64,000 bases of DNA from Pseudomonas putida (GCF_028682475.1 NZ_JANHLE010000014.1:1-64000); one strand, 5' to 3'. Shown: positions 8,279-18,335, counted from the stretch's first letter. Notes: generated from the sequence alone by a model not told the origin. Program-made: numbers and translations.

Positions 8279-9700
8279 ATGCCAGTCGGCAACCCTCCTG
8301 CTCACAGTGAGACCGCCCAGGGCGGCCCACTCAAGCGAGAACTCGGCGAGCGACACATTCGCCTGATGGCGCTGGGCGCCTGTATCGGTGTCGGCCTGTT
8401 CCTGGGCTCGGCCAAGGCCATCGAAATGGCCGGCCCGGCAATCATGCTGTCGTACATCATTGGTGGCCTGGCGATCCTGGTGATCATGCGTGCCCTCGGT
8501 GAAATGGCCGTGCACAACCCGGTCGCAGGCTCCTTCAGCCGTTATGCTCAAGACTACCTCGGCCCGCTGGCGGGCTTTCTGACCGGCTGGAACTACTGGT
8601 TCCTGTGGCTGGTGACGTGCGTTGCGGAAATCACCGCGGTGGCCATCTACATGGGCATCTGGTTCCCCGACGTCCCGCGCTGGATCTGGGCCCTGGCGGC
8701 ACTGGGCAGCATGGGCGCGATCAACCTGATTGCGGTCAAGGCCTTCGGTGAGTTCGAGTTCTGGTTCGCCCTGATCAAGATCGTCACCATTATTGCCATG
8801 GTGCTCGGCGGCATCGGTGTCATTGCCTTTGGCTTCGGCAACGACGGTGTGGCCGTGGGCATTTCCAACCTGTGGAGCAACGGCGGCTTCATGCCCAATG
8901 GCGTGACCGGTGTGCTGATGTCGCTGCAGATGGTGATGTTCGCCTACCTCGGCGTAGAAATGATCGGCCTGACCGCCGGTGAAGCGCGCAACCCGCAAAA
9001 GACCATTCCCCAGGCCATCGGCTCGGTGTTCTGGCGCATTCTGCTGTTCTATGTCGGCGCACTGTTCGTGATCCTGTCGATCTACCCGTGGAACGAAATC
9101 GGCAGCCAGGGCAGCCCGTTCGTGATGACCTTCGAGCGTCTGGGTATCAAGACCGCTGCCGGTATCATCAACTTCGTGGTGATCACGGCGGCACTGTCGT
9201 CGTGCAACGGCGGTATCTTCAGTACCGGGCGCATGCTCTACAGCCTGGCGCAGAACGGTCAGGCTCCGGCGACCTTCGCTCGTACCTCGAGCAATGGCGT
9301 GCCGCGTAATGCCTTGCTGCTGTCGATCGCCGCATTGCTGCTGGGCGTACTGGCCAACTACCTGGTGCCGGAGAAAGTTTTCGTCTGGGTCACCGCGATC
9401 GCCACCTTCGGCGCGATCTGGACCTGGGTGATGATCCTGCTGGCACAACTGAAATTCCGTGCCGGTCTGAGCGAAACCGAACGTGCGGCGCTGAAATACC
9501 GCATGTGGCTGTGGCCGCTGAGCTCCTACCTGGCGCTGGCGTTCCTGATCCTGGTGGTTGGCCTGATGGCTTACTTCGAGGAGACCCGTGTGGCGCTGTA
9601 CATCGGCCCGGCGTTCCTGGTGATGCTGACGGTGCTGTACTACGTGTTCAAACTGTCGCCTAAAGCCGACAGCGTACAGCTGGCGCGTTCCGCTTCGTGA
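8279..9700 (+). CDS. APC-family amino acid permease (ProY-like)
   Basis: 473-aa inner-membrane transporter with twelve predicted membrane segments. The APC signature appears near the N-terminus (RHIRLMALGACIGVGLFLGS, the unwound helix 1 GxG region) and as helix-6 SLQMVMFAYLGVEMIGLTAGEARNP. It imports an amino acid with protons. Sequence character is closest to the ProY/GabP/AroP group, and the KT2440 gene in this position is, from memory, annotated as a proline-type permease. The substrate is not settled by sequence alone. The start has GAGG at about 8266. Expression may depend on the long leader upstream. Confidence 0.85.
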   Translation: MPVGNPPAHSETAQGGPLKRELGERHIRLMALGACIGVGLFLGSAKAIEMAGPAIMLSYIIGGLAILVIMRALGEMAVHNPVAGSFSRYAQDYLGPLAGFLTGWNYWFLWLVTCVAEITAVAIYMGIWFPDVPRWIWALAALGSMGAINLIAVKAFGEFEFWFALIKIVTIIAMVLGGIGVIAFGFGNDGVAVGISNLWSNGGFMPNGVTGVLMSLQMVMFAYLGVEMIGLTAGEARNPQKTIPQAIGSVFWRILLFYVGALFVILSIYPWNEIGSQGSPFVMTFERLGIKTAAGIINFVVITAALSSCNGGIFSTGRMLYSLAQNGQAPATFARTSSNGVPRNALLLSIAALLLGVLANYLVPEKVFVWVTAIATFGAIWTWVMILLAQLKFRAGLSETERAALKYRMWLWPLSSYLALAFLILVVGLMAYFEETRVALYIGPAFLVMLTVLYYVFKLSPKADSVQLARSAS

Positions 9701-9709
9701 TGTAGAAAC

Positions 9710-9759
9710 ATCGCGGGGCAAGCCCGGCTCCCACTGTGGGAGCGGGCTTGCCCCGCGAT
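9710..9759. repeat. REP inverted pair 2
   Basis: Two REP arms back to back with a single-base spacer: 9710-9734, carrying one extra G (CCCGGCTCCC), and 9736-9759. They fill the gap between the convergent permease and OpgC-like genes, where the long hairpin may act as a terminator for both. Confidence 0.93.
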
Positions 9760-9768
9760 GAGGCCCCT

Positions 9769-10893
9769 TCAGGCCGCTGTCATTTGTACCGGCCGCCCCA
9801 AACGCTTGTTCAGATCAAGCCAGGCCGCCAGCAACGCCATCACCCCAACCCCGACCAATGCACTCAGCATCTGCATCGACCAGTGCTCATCCGCCAGGGC
9901 ATTGACCATGTCCGCCAAGGGCGCGAGCAATACGCCCAAACAGAACACTTCCAGCGAATAGCGCCCCATGCGACAGGTTTGCCGGGCCAGCCAGTTTTGC
10001 GTCCAGCGGCTGTCAGGCAACAGTTTGGCGGTGACATAAGCCAGTGCCAGGAAGTGCAGCAAACGTACCGGTGACAGATCGGTCTTGCTGATCGGGTACA
10101 ACAGCTCGCTGATCGCTGCCGGCATCCATGCATCGTGAATCTCCGGCCAGCGCCAGGAAATAGTGATCAGCCCCGCCAGCAGTGAATACACGGCCGCCGC
10201 GAGAAACAGCGGTTGGCGCAGCAATGGCCGGGTTTGCGGCGCGCGTGGCTGCTGCCCGTGTATCGCTGCGGCGCCACCGAGCACGAACAGAAACTGCCAG
10301 GTGACCGGGTTGAAGTACCAGACGCCGTCGGAAAAGTTCGCCAGATTCCAGCCGAGCTTTGGCGCCATCAGGTACACCGCCATCGAGACGCCCACTACCG
10401 CCCAGGTATGGCGCAGCAACAGCGGCAGGGCGATGGCCAGGCCGGCCAACAGCACGATGTACAGCGGCAGCGGGTCCATCAGGTTGGGCTTGAAGCGCAA
10501 CAGCAGTTCATCGGTCAGCGCTTGCTGGGGATTGGTGATGAAATGCGTCAGGCCCATTTCCTCGACCAGGTCGCGGGTCTGCACATGGCTGTTGGCGTAG
10601 AAGACGATGCCCATCAGCATCGCCAACAGGAAGATATGCACCACATACAGTACCCAGGTGCGTCTGAGGATTTTCACACAGGCAATCAGGTAACCGTCGC
10701 GTTGCAGGACTTTGCCGTAGGCCAGTACGGCCGCGTAGCCGGCAAGAAAGACGAAAACCTCCGCCGCATCGCTGAAACCGATATTGCGCAGGGTGATCTG
10801 GCCCAGCGGGTTATGCGGGATGTGATCCCAGAAGATGAAGATCAGCGCCAGGCCTCGAAAGAAATCGATGCGCGGGTCGCGTCCGTTAAACAT
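9769..10893 (-). CDS. OpgC-like membrane acyltransferase
   Basis: 374-aa membrane protein of the OpgC family (acyltransferase 3-related; in E. coli OpgC succinylates osmoregulated periplasmic glucans). It starts MFNGRDPRIDFFRGLALIFIFWDH, with the family's R-D-F-x-R-G motif and a conserved histidine at the first helix, and has about ten membrane segments. The reading frame is open much further upstream, but that stretch is the antisense of the next gene and looks non-coding, so the ATG at 10893 was chosen. The substrate in pseudomonads is unknown. It stands alone between two leftward genes. Confidence 0.82.
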   Translation of the reverse strand: MFNGRDPRIDFFRGLALIFIFWDHIPHNPLGQITLRNIGFSDAAEVFVFLAGYAAVLAYGKVLQRDGYLIACVKILRRTWVLYVVHIFLLAMLMGIVFYANSHVQTRDLVEEMGLTHFITNPQQALTDELLLRFKPNLMDPLPLYIVLLAGLAIALPLLLRHTWAVVGVSMAVYLMAPKLGWNLANFSDGVWYFNPVTWQFLFVLGGAAAIHGQQPRAPQTRPLLRQPLFLAAAVYSLLAGLITISWRWPEIHDAWMPAAISELLYPISKTDLSPVRLLHFLALAYVTAKLLPDSRWTQNWLARQTCRMGRYSLEVFCLGVLLAPLADMVNALADEHWSMQMLSALVGVGVMALLAAWLDLNKRLGRPVQMTAA

Positions 10894-11044
10894 GGCAGCG
10901 GGCTCTTGAACAGTTGATTTAATAGTGACAGGCCGACGTAGGAATTCTCTTGTGCCGCACGTCGGGCGGGGGGCAGGGTGGCGGTATTGGCAAGCAATTG
11001 CAAAAGTTTGCGTATTACTTGATGTCTCAATACCGCGCTGATTT

Positions 11045-12664
11045 TCAGGCGACTGCCAGGTCCTGGGGCTCAAAGCTGTCCGCCCGGGCCATCTGCCACA
11101 TCCGCGAATAGAACTCGCCACTGATTTCGCCACTGAGCAGTTCGCCCGGCTTGAGGAACACATGCATCTGCGAGAACAGCTTGATCTCGGTGGCCGAGAC
11201 CCGGCGCACCAGATGCCTGGCCTCCAGTTGCGACGGGTGATCCAGGCCTGCCGCCGCGAGCATTTCGGCCAGGGCCTTGAGGGTGCTGTGGTGGAAGTTG
11301 AACACCCGTTGAGCCTTGTCCGGCACTACCAGGGCACGCTGGCGCAAGGCGTCCTGAGTGGCAACGCCGGTGGGGCACTTGTTGGTATGGCAGCTTTGCG
11401 ACTGGATGCAGCCGATGGCGAACATGAAGCCGCGTGCCGAGTTGGCCCAGTCGGCGCCGATGGCCAGCATGCTGGCGATGTCGAAGGCGCTGACAATCTT
11501 GCCGCTGGCGCCCAGTTTGATCTTGTCGCGCAGGTTCAGCCCAACCAGGGTGTTGTGCACGAACAACAGGCCTTCCCGCAGCGGCACGCCGATATGGTCG
11601 GTGAATTCCACCGGCGCCGCGCCGGTACCGCCTTCCTTGCCATCGACGACGATGAAATCCGGCAGGATCCCGGTTTCCAGCATGGCCTTGGCAATGCCCA
11701 TGAACTCCCAGGGATGACCCAGGCAGAACTTGAAGCCCACCGGCTTGCCGCCGGACAGTTCGCGCAGCTGGGCAATGAACTGCATCATTTCGATCGGCGT
11801 GGAAAAGGCGCTGTGGCGAGACGGCGAAATGCAGTCTTCACCCATCATCACCCCGCGCGTCTCGGCGATCTCGCGGGTAACCTTGTGCTTGGGCAGGATG
11901 CCGCCGTGTCCGGGTTTGGCACCCTGGCTCATTTTGATCTCGATCATCCGCACTTGCGGGCTGCGGGCCTGTTCGGCGAAGCGCTCGGGGTCGAAGCGCC
12001 CGTCGGAGGTACGGCAGCCGAAGTAACCGCTGCCCAGCTCCCAGGTCAGGTCGCCACCGTGTTCGCGGTGGTAAGGGCTGATGCTGCCCTCGCCGGTGTC
12101 ATGGGCGAAATTGCCCAGCTTGGCGCCCTGGTTCAGGGCGCGGATGGCATTGGCGCTGAGCGAGCCGAAGCTCATTGCTGAAATGTTGAAGACCGAAGCC
12201 GAGTAAGGCTGGGTACATTGCGGGCCGCCGACGATCACCCGAAAGCTCGCCGGGTCGCTCAAGGGCGCCGGGCGCATGGAGTGGCCGATGAATTCGAAGC
12301 CGGACTGGTAGACATCGATCAAGGTGCCGAAGGGTTTATCCGACGCTTCGTTCTTGGCCCGGGCGTAAACCAGCGAACGCTGGGCGCGGGAGAAGGGCAG
12401 GGCATCGCTGTCGGCTTCGAGCAGGTACTGGCGGATTTCCGGACGAATGCCTTCGACCAGGTAGCGGATGTTGCCCAGAATCGGGTAGTTGCGCCGCACC
12501 GCGTGGCGGCTTTGCAGCAGATCGAACAGGCCGATCAGGCTGAGCACGGCGGTGGTCAGGGTGAACGGCCACAGCCATTCATGCTGCAGGAAGGGCAGGC
12601 TCACCAACGTGAACAGGACACAGGCGGCGAAAAAGGCGTAGCGGCTGAGAAGTGACAGGCTCAT
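11045..12664 (-). CDS. FMN-binding glutamate synthase family protein (GltB central-domain type)
   Basis: 539-aa protein with two N-terminal membrane segments (about residues 8-45) followed by the FMN-binding barrel of glutamate synthase (SAMSFGSLSANAIRALNQGA, KPGHGGILPKHKVT, VDGKEGGTGAAP). It also carries the iron-sulfur motif C-x5-C-x4-C (CIQSQSCHTNKCPTG). It lacks the glutaminase domain and the NADPH subunit, so it is not a complete glutamate synthase; the physiological reaction is unknown. The ATG at 12664 was chosen over an upstream GTG at 12685 because AAGGA sits between them, seven bases before the ATG. Confidence 0.85.
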   Translation of the reverse strand: MSLSLLSRYAFFAACVLFTLVSLPFLQHEWLWPFTLTTAVLSLIGLFDLLQSRHAVRRNYPILGNIRYLVEGIRPEIRQYLLEADSDALPFSRAQRSLVYARAKNEASDKPFGTLIDVYQSGFEFIGHSMRPAPLSDPASFRVIVGGPQCTQPYSASVFNISAMSFGSLSANAIRALNQGAKLGNFAHDTGEGSISPYHREHGGDLTWELGSGYFGCRTSDGRFDPERFAEQARSPQVRMIEIKMSQGAKPGHGGILPKHKVTREIAETRGVMMGEDCISPSRHSAFSTPIEMMQFIAQLRELSGGKPVGFKFCLGHPWEFMGIAKAMLETGILPDFIVVDGKEGGTGAAPVEFTDHIGVPLREGLLFVHNTLVGLNLRDKIKLGASGKIVSAFDIASMLAIGADWANSARGFMFAIGCIQSQSCHTNKCPTGVATQDALRQRALVVPDKAQRVFNFHHSTLKALAEMLAAAGLDHPSQLEARHLVRRVSATEIKLFSQMHVFLKPGELLSGEISGEFYSRMWQMARADSFEPQDLAVA

Positions 12665-12806
12665 ACGGATTCCTTGCGATGGCACGGTCAGGCTCAGGGC
12701 CTGGACAATCCTCGACCTTAGCCCGGTTGGGCGCGCTAGCGCCAGCCTGCAAAGATGAACGTTTGCGCGGTGCCTTCTGGAGTGAAAATCATTCTCGCAG
12801 TGGCGG

Positions 12807-15800
12807 TCAGCTCAAGCATCCCGGCTCGCGGATCAAACGCTCGCGCAGTTCACCCTGCTGCTCCAGTTCCACCGCGACAAGCATCTGCACCTTGCCGGCA
12901 ATCAATGTGGCGACCGGCAAGCCATCCCGATAGAGCAGGCGGTTGCCGCTCAGGGCTGGCACCTTGTTGCCCGGTAGCAGAGTACCGATCAGGTTCAACG
13001 GGTCGCTGGCGCTGATGGCGACCAGGCTGTCCTCCCGCGGTCGTCTGCGTACTTCGCGCAACAGCGCCAGTGCTTCGGGCAGGGCGAACTGTTCGCCCGC
13101 CAGGCCGCCGATGAAGCGCCCGCCACGGATTTCGCCGCGAGCTTCCAGGCGGTGGTAGCAGCGCAACAAATCGCGCCAGCTCGGCAGCCAGTCGGCCTCA
13201 CGTTCCAGCAGGCGCCAGCAGATCACCCCGTAACGGCGCAGCAGGGTGCGGGCGACGTGTTCCAGACTGTCGTCACGCTTGTCGGCAGCCGAGCTCTTGC
13301 GCAGCAGGGCCCAGCGTCCGGCGTCTTCCATACCACCGAACAGCGCGCCGCGACCTCGGCGATGACTACGGTTCTGGCGTTTGCTGGCCGGGGTGATCAG
13401 CGCGCGCAGGCCGGCAAAACTGTCGGCACTGACCAGGCCTGCGGCCACCAGCTCCTGCAAGGCGTTTTCCAGCTCAGTGGGGAGCAGGTGGGCGTCGATG
13501 ACCAACTCGTCGAAAAACAACGCACCGTGCTCGCTCAGCGCCGTGTGCACCCGTTGCGCGCGCAGGCTCAGTTCGCTGCTGTCGAGGGCGGGGCCGAAGG
13601 TGCGCCACAGGTTCAGTTGCGTGCGTGGCAGCAGCACCAACGGTGTGCTGCGCAGGGTGTTGCTCGCTGCTGCGGGGGCCAGACGTGCCCACACATGCTT
13701 GCCGGCGCGACAGCTCTCGTCCAGCCAGCGCGCGCTGTAGTCGCTGATCCGGCTGGGCAGCAGATCGCTTTCCCAGGCCCCGGCCGCTGCCGGATAGCCC
13801 TCGAACTGCCCCAGCACTTCGCTGAGGGCTGCCGGGCCTTGCAGGCGAGTAGCGGGCGAGAGGTGCTGCCAGTCGAACAGAAAACGCATGAAATCCTGCA
13901 GGCAGACCGGTTCGATCTCGCGCCGCAGACGTTTGACCGTGTAGCGATGGATGCGCGCCAGCAGGTGACGTTCACACCATTGCAGGCGCTGTTGGCCAGG
14001 ACTGAAGTAACCGCGCATCACGTAACCTTCAGCTTCAAGGCGGACCAACGCCTGCTCGACGTCACTGGCAGGCAGCTGCAAAGGCGCGGCAATCTGCTCC
14101 AGCGTCAGTGGCCCGAAACCGCTCAGGCGCGCGCGCAGTACTTCCACCAGCGCTGTGTCGCCATCGAAGGGCTGGTCGAAACCGGGAAGTGCTGCAAGCT
14201 CAGGCGTTATCTGCGCTTGAGGGTAGAGCGCACGCAGGAGCATCAGGCGCTCGCGGGCCAGCCACAGGGATTGCCCGCGCGCGAGTTGCAGGCAGCAGGC
14301 CCGACCTGCCGCCTGCAGTTCCTCCAGCCACGCCTGCCAACCGGAGTTGGCCGTCACCTCATCCTTACTGATACAGGCCAGGCTCATCAGCGCTTCGTGC
14401 ATTTCATCGCCGCGCGTAGGCGTTGGCCAGGCTTCGCTTGCCACTGCAGCAATGGCCTCGGTGTCCAGGGCTCCCAGGTCATCGGCGCTGTGTACATCAC
14501 TCCAGTGGCGACTCTGTACCGCTTGCGTGCGCCGTTCTTCCAGCGGCGCATCATCGAGAAAGGTGTAGGGCCGGGCATTGAGAATCGCCGCAGCCAACGG
14601 CGAGGGCGCGGGCAGGTCGCGGCTGACCAGTTTGATCTGGCCGTGTTCGATGCGTCGCAGCAAGCTCAACCAGCCTTCGCAGTCCATGGCGTGGTGCAGG
14701 CAGTCGTCGAGGGTTTGCTCGACCAGCGGGTGATCGGGAATCTGCCGTTCACCAGCAAGGTTTTCCAGGCAGGCGATCTGGTCGGGGAACACCGCGGCGA
14801 TCAGGTCCTCGCTTTTCATCCGCTGGATCTGCGGCGCCACCTTGCGCCCGCCGACAAAGCGCGGCAAGGCCAGCGCTACACCGGCATTCCAGCACCAGCG
14901 CACGCCGAACAACGGCGCATCGAGCAAAGCCTGGATCAGCACCGATTCGGCGTTGTTACTCGACAGGTAGCGCCACACCTCGTCCAGCACAAAGCTGTGG
15001 CTGGTGGACAGCGACAGGACGATGGCATCTTCGCTGGCGGCGGCCTGCAGTTCGAAATTGAAGGTGCGGCAAAAGCGCTTGCGCAGGGCCAGGCCCCAGG
15101 CGCGGTTGATGCGGCTGCCAAACGGGCTGTGGAGGATCAGCTGGGTGCCGCCGGAGGCGTCGAAGAAGCGCTCCATGATCAAGGTTTGCTGTGAGGGCAG
15201 GGCGCCCAGGACCTGGCGGGTTCGAGCCAGATAGTCGAGCAGCTGTTCTGCACTGTCCGGGTCCAGGCCGATCTCCTCCTGCAGCCAGGCTAGCGTGTTC
15301 TGCAATTGACCGGCAGACTCACTCAGGCGGCGGTCAATCTCGCCTTGCAGACGGGCGACAGCGAACGACAACTCATCACTGCGCCCCGGCGCTTCACCCA
15401 GCCAGAACGGGATGCTCGGCGGCAAGCCCTTGGCATCCTCGACGCGCACCTTGCCGCTTTCCACCCGCAGGATACGGTAAGAGGTGTTGCCCAGCTGAAA
15501 GATGTCGCCGGCGATGCTCTCCACGGCAAAATCTTCATTGACGCTGCCGATGTTCAATCCCTGGGGTTCAAGCAGCACCGCATAGTCGGCGTTGTCAGGG
15601 ATGGTGCCGCCACTGGTCAGCGCGGTCAGCTGGCTGCCGCGGCGTCCGCGCAGGCTGCTGTTGACGGCATCGCGGTGCAAATAGGCGCTGCGTACACCCT
15701 GACGCCCATTGAAGCCTTCGGCGAGCATGCGCAGCAGGGCCTGGTAATGCGTCTGGTCCAGTTCGGCATAGGGCATGGCCTGGCGCAGACAGTCGTACAG

Positions 15801-17102
15801 CGCTTGCTCCTGCCAGGCTTGGCAGCTGACTTCGGCAACGATCTGCTGGGCCAGTACATCCAGCGGCGCCCGGGGAATCTGCAGCAGGTCCAGCTCGCCA
15901 CGGCGCACACAGTCGAGCAGCGCCACGCATTCGATCAGATCGTCCCGGGACAGTGGAAACAGACGGCCTTTGGGCGTGCCCTCGACCTGATGGCCGGCAC
16001 GCCCGACCCGTTGCAGAAAGGCGGCGATGGAGCCGGGCGAGCCGATCTGGCAGACCAGTTCGACTTCGCCGATATCAATCCCCAGTTCCAGCGAAGCGGT
16101 GGCCACCAGCACCTGTAGCTCGCCACGCTTGAGGCGCTGTTCGGCATCCAGGCGATATTCCTTGGCCAGGCTGCCGTGATGCGCGGCTACGGCGTGCACG
16201 CCGAGGCGTTCGCTCAGATGCCGGGTGAGGCGCTCGGCCAGGCGGCGGGTGTTGACGAATATCAGGGTGGTGCGGTGCTCGCGGGCCAGCACGGCCAGAC
16301 GGTCATACACCAGGCCCCAGACATCGGTAGCCATCACCGCGTCGAGGGGAACGGGCGGCACTTCCAGCGCCAGGTCGCGGGTACGGGCATGGCCGATGTC
16401 GACAATTGCGCAGTCGCGGCCCTTGCCGACCAGAAACTCGGCCACCCGTTCGACCGGGCGCTGGGTGGCCGACAGGCCGATACGGCGCAACGGTCGGCCA
16501 CACAGGGCCTGCAAACGTTCAAGGCTGAGGGTCAGATGACTGCCGCGCTTGTTGCCGGCCAGGGCATGGATCTCGTCAACGATCACCGTGTGCACACTGG
16601 CCAGGCCCTGGCGTCCGGAGTCGGAACCGAGCAGCACATACAGCGATTCGGGCGTGGTCACCAGAATATGCGGCGCCTGACGGCGCATGGCGTTGCGTTC
16701 CTTTTGCGGGGTATCGCCGCTGCGCACAGCCGTGCGTATCGCCAGGGGCTCGTGGCCCTGTTCAACCAATGCTTCATTGATACCCGCCAACGGTGCCTGC
16801 AGGTTGATCTGGATATCGTTGGACAGCGCCTTGAGCGGCGAGACATAGACCACCTGGGTCTGGTCCGGCAGGTGTCCGCTGGTCAGGCCCTGTTCGAACA
16901 GTTCGTCGAGAATCGCCAGAAAGGCGGTGAGGGTCTTGCCTGAACCTGTGGGGGCCGCCACCAGCAGCGACTGGCCGCGCCGGATCAGCGGCCAGGCTTG
17001 CGCCTGAGCGGCGGTCACGGTCGGGAAGCGACGCTGGAACCAGGTGCGTACAGCTGGGTGGAATGCATCCAGTTCCGGATGGTTCAGGGCAGGTAGGTTC
17101 AT
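12807..17102 (-). CDS. lhr: ATP-dependent helicase Lhr, long form
   Basis: 1431-aa superfamily 2 helicase. Walker A is APTGSGKT with K57, the DEAH-type box is DEIH at 176-179, motif III-like SATQRPV and motif VI QRVGRAGHQ are all present, followed by the winged-helix and Lhr-specific domains. The length matches full-size bacterial Lhr (about 1500 aa) and not the 850-aa core form. Lhr translocates 3'-5' on single-stranded DNA and unwinds RNA:DNA hybrids; it has been linked to repair. Here it stands alone, 140 nt from the neighbouring glutamate synthase-like gene. Confidence 0.93.
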   Translation of the reverse strand: MNLPALNHPELDAFHPAVRTWFQRRFPTVTAAQAQAWPLIRRGQSLLVAAPTGSGKTLTAFLAILDELFEQGLTSGHLPDQTQVVYVSPLKALSNDIQINLQAPLAGINEALVEQGHEPLAIRTAVRSGDTPQKERNAMRRQAPHILVTTPESLYVLLGSDSGRQGLASVHTVIVDEIHALAGNKRGSHLTLSLERLQALCGRPLRRIGLSATQRPVERVAEFLVGKGRDCAIVDIGHARTRDLALEVPPVPLDAVMATDVWGLVYDRLAVLAREHRTTLIFVNTRRLAERLTRHLSERLGVHAVAAHHGSLAKEYRLDAEQRLKRGELQVLVATASLELGIDIGEVELVCQIGSPGSIAAFLQRVGRAGHQVEGTPKGRLFPLSRDDLIECVALLDCVRRGELDLLQIPRAPLDVLAQQIVAEVSCQAWQEQALYDCLRQAMPYAELDQTHYQALLRMLAEGFNGRQGVRSAYLHRDAVNSSLRGRRGSQLTALTSGGTIPDNADYAVLLEPQGLNIGSVNEDFAVESIAGDIFQLGNTSYRILRVESGKVRVEDAKGLPPSIPFWLGEAPGRSDELSFAVARLQGEIDRRLSESAGQLQNTLAWLQEEIGLDPDSAEQLLDYLARTRQVLGALPSQQTLIMERFFDASGGTQLILHSPFGSRINRAWGLALRKRFCRTFNFELQAAASEDAIVLSLSTSHSFVLDEVWRYLSSNNAESVLIQALLDAPLFGVRWCWNAGVALALPRFVGGRKVAPQIQRMKSEDLIAAVFPDQIACLENLAGERQIPDHPLVEQTLDDCLHHAMDCEGWLSLLRRIEHGQIKLVSRDLPAPSPLAAAILNARPYTFLDDAPLEERRTQAVQSRHWSDVHSADDLGALDTEAIAAVASEAWPTPTRGDEMHEALMSLACISKDEVTANSGWQAWLEELQAAGRACCLQLARGQSLWLARERLMLLRALYPQAQITPELAALPGFDQPFDGDTALVEVLRARLSGFGPLTLEQIAAPLQLPASDVEQALVRLEAEGYVMRGYFSPGQQRLQWCERHLLARIHRYTVKRLRREIEPVCLQDFMRFLFDWQHLSPATRLQGPAALSEVLGQFEGYPAAAGAWESDLLPSRISDYSARWLDESCRAGKHVWARLAPAAASNTLRSTPLVLLPRTQLNLWRTFGPALDSSELSLRAQRVHTALSEHGALFFDELVIDAHLLPTELENALQELVAAGLVSADSFAGLRALITPASKRQNRSHRRGRGALFGGMEDAGRWALLRKSSAADKRDDSLEHVARTLLRRYGVICWRLLEREADWLPSWRDLLRCYHRLEARGEIRGGRFIGGLAGEQFALPEALALLREVRRRPREDSLVAISASDPLNLIGTLLPGNKVPALSGNRLLYRDGLPVATLIAGKVQMLVAVELEQQGELRERLIREPGCLS

Positions 17103-17170
17103 GGGCTGTTTATGCGGCTAACTGCAGCAACTGGCAAGGTACATTCGTCAGACTGGCTGAACCGAACCTT

Positions 17171-17194
17171 GTGGGAGCTGGCCTTGCCAGCGAT
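17171..17194. repeat. Single REP-like element of a second type
   Basis: One unpaired palindrome beginning GTGGGAGCTGGCCTTGCCAG. It resembles the REP arms elsewhere but has CTGG/CCAG in place of CGGG/CCCG in the stem. It lies in the 153-nt divergent gap between lhr and the Nudix gene. Confidence 0.7.
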
Positions 17195-17255
17195 GCGATT
17201 GTAAGGCCATCGACAACATGTGATCCTTACGCGCTTTTCCAGTCACGAGTCCCCC

Positions 17256-17669
17256 ATGAGTAAAATCATCCGCATCGCCGCCGCGCTCCTGCTCGACCCG
17301 CAAGGCCGCACCCTGCTGGTCCGCAAACGCGGCACCCAGGCCTTCATGCAGCCTGGCGGCAAGATCGAGGCCGATGAGCAACCGGTCAGCGCCCTGGCCC
17401 GTGAGCTGTTCGAAGAGCTGGGCCTGCAGATCGATCCGCAAGACGCCGACTACCTCGGTCAGTTCAGCGCCCCGGCAGCCAACGAGCCGGGTTATGAAGT
17501 CCAGGCCGAGCTGTTTCAGGTGCACACTTCGATGCCCGTCGAGCCTGGCGCAGAGATCGAAGAAGTGGTCTGGGTCTCGGCCCGCAAGCAACTGACGCTT
17601 GAGCTGGCGCCGCTGACCCGGGACTTGATCCTGCCCCTGTACCGGCGCTTGACTAGCCAACCCGCCTGA
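17256..17669 (+). CDS. Nudix hydrolase
   Basis: 137-aa cytoplasmic pyrophosphohydrolase. The Nudix box is complete: G-x5-E-x7-R-E-x2-E-E-x-G (GGKIEADEQPVSALAREL followed by FEELGL), at about residues 37-59. The catalytic REFEE-type glutamates that bind magnesium are intact. The substrate cannot be read from sequence; MutT-like nucleotide cleaning is one option. The start MSKIIRIAAALL at 17256 was preferred over an in-frame ATG at 17220 because the Nudix fold begins directly with it. A LysE exporter gene follows after 24 nt and may be cotranscribed. Confidence 0.87.
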   Translation: MSKIIRIAAALLLDPQGRTLLVRKRGTQAFMQPGGKIEADEQPVSALARELFEELGLQIDPQDADYLGQFSAPAANEPGYEVQAELFQVHTSMPVEPGAEIEEVVWVSARKQLTLELAPLTRDLILPLYRRLTSQPA

Positions 17670-17693
17670 TCTTCCATTTGCAAAGGAATGCCA

Positions 17694-18332
17694 ATGATCC
17701 CCGCTCACGAATGGCTGCTGTTCATCGGTGCCGCGTTGTTGATGGTCCTGACCCCGGGGCCCAACATGATCTATCTGATTTCACGTTCGATCTGCCAGGG
17801 CCGCATGGCCGGGATCACTTCGCTGCTGGGTGTGGTCGCCGGTTTCCTGGTACACATGACGGCTGCGGCGGTGGGGTTGACCGCCTTGTTCATGGCCGTG
17901 CCACTGGGCTATGACCTGCTCAAGTGGGCAGGCGCCGCCTACCTGCTGTGGATGGCCTGGCAAGCGGTCAAGCCTGGAGCACGGTCGCCGTTTGAAGCCC
18001 GCGAGTTGACCCCGGATTCCCCCGCCAAGCTGGTGATGATGGGCTTTCTGACCAGTGTACTGAACCCCAAGGTAGCAATGTTCTACCTGTCGATCCTGCC
18101 GCAGTTCATCTCCCCGGAGCATGGCTCGCTGCTGGCGCAGAGTCTGATGCTGGGGCTGACCCAGATCACCGTGAGCTTCTCGGTGAACCTGTTGATCGCC
18201 TTGTTCGCCGCCGCACTCTCTGCCTGGTTCGTTCGCTACCCGTTGTGGCTGATGGTGCAGCGCTATGTGATGGGTTTTGTCCTGGCGGGCCTTGCGCTGC
18301 GCCTGGTGCAGGAACAGCGCAAGCTGGCGTAA
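17694..18332 (+). CDS. LysE/RhtB-family amino acid exporter
   Basis: 212-aa inner-membrane protein with about six membrane helices and the LysE family signature TPGPNMIYLISRSICQGR near the N-terminus. The conserved GFLTSVLNPKVAMFY follows the central loop. The family exports amino acids such as lysine, threonine or homoserine lactone; the substrate here is unknown. AAAGGA abuts a first ATG at 17688 and is six bases from the ATG at 17694, so the second start was chosen. The gene ends 3 nt before the convergent metR stop. Confidence 0.87.
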   Translation: MIPAHEWLLFIGAALLMVLTPGPNMIYLISRSICQGRMAGITSLLGVVAGFLVHMTAAAVGLTALFMAVPLGYDLLKWAGAAYLLWMAWQAVKPGARSPFEARELTPDSPAKLVMMGFLTSVLNPKVAMFYLSILPQFISPEHGSLLAQSLMLGLTQITVSFSVNLLIALFAAALSAWFVRYPLWLMVQRYVMGFVLAGLALRLVQEQRKLA

Positions 18333-18335
18333 GGC

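Noticed and set aside
8246..9721. 491-aa open frame opposite the permease
   Set aside because: Antisense to a clear APC transporter; low-complexity composition rich in His/Gln/Asp is typical of a complement shadow.
10894..11163. N-terminal extension of the OpgC-like frame
   Set aside because: It is non-coding in character and partly overlaps the glutamate synthase-like gene; the family start is at 10893.
12781..12800. Possible Fur box (GAAAATCATTCTCGCA)
   Set aside because: Only half the box matches and it lies between the end of lhr and the divergent upstream side of another gene with no iron role.
13152..15194. 680-aa open frame on the plus strand
   Set aside because: It lies wholly antisense to lhr, lacks a ribosome site and homology, and arises from GC-rich codon bias.
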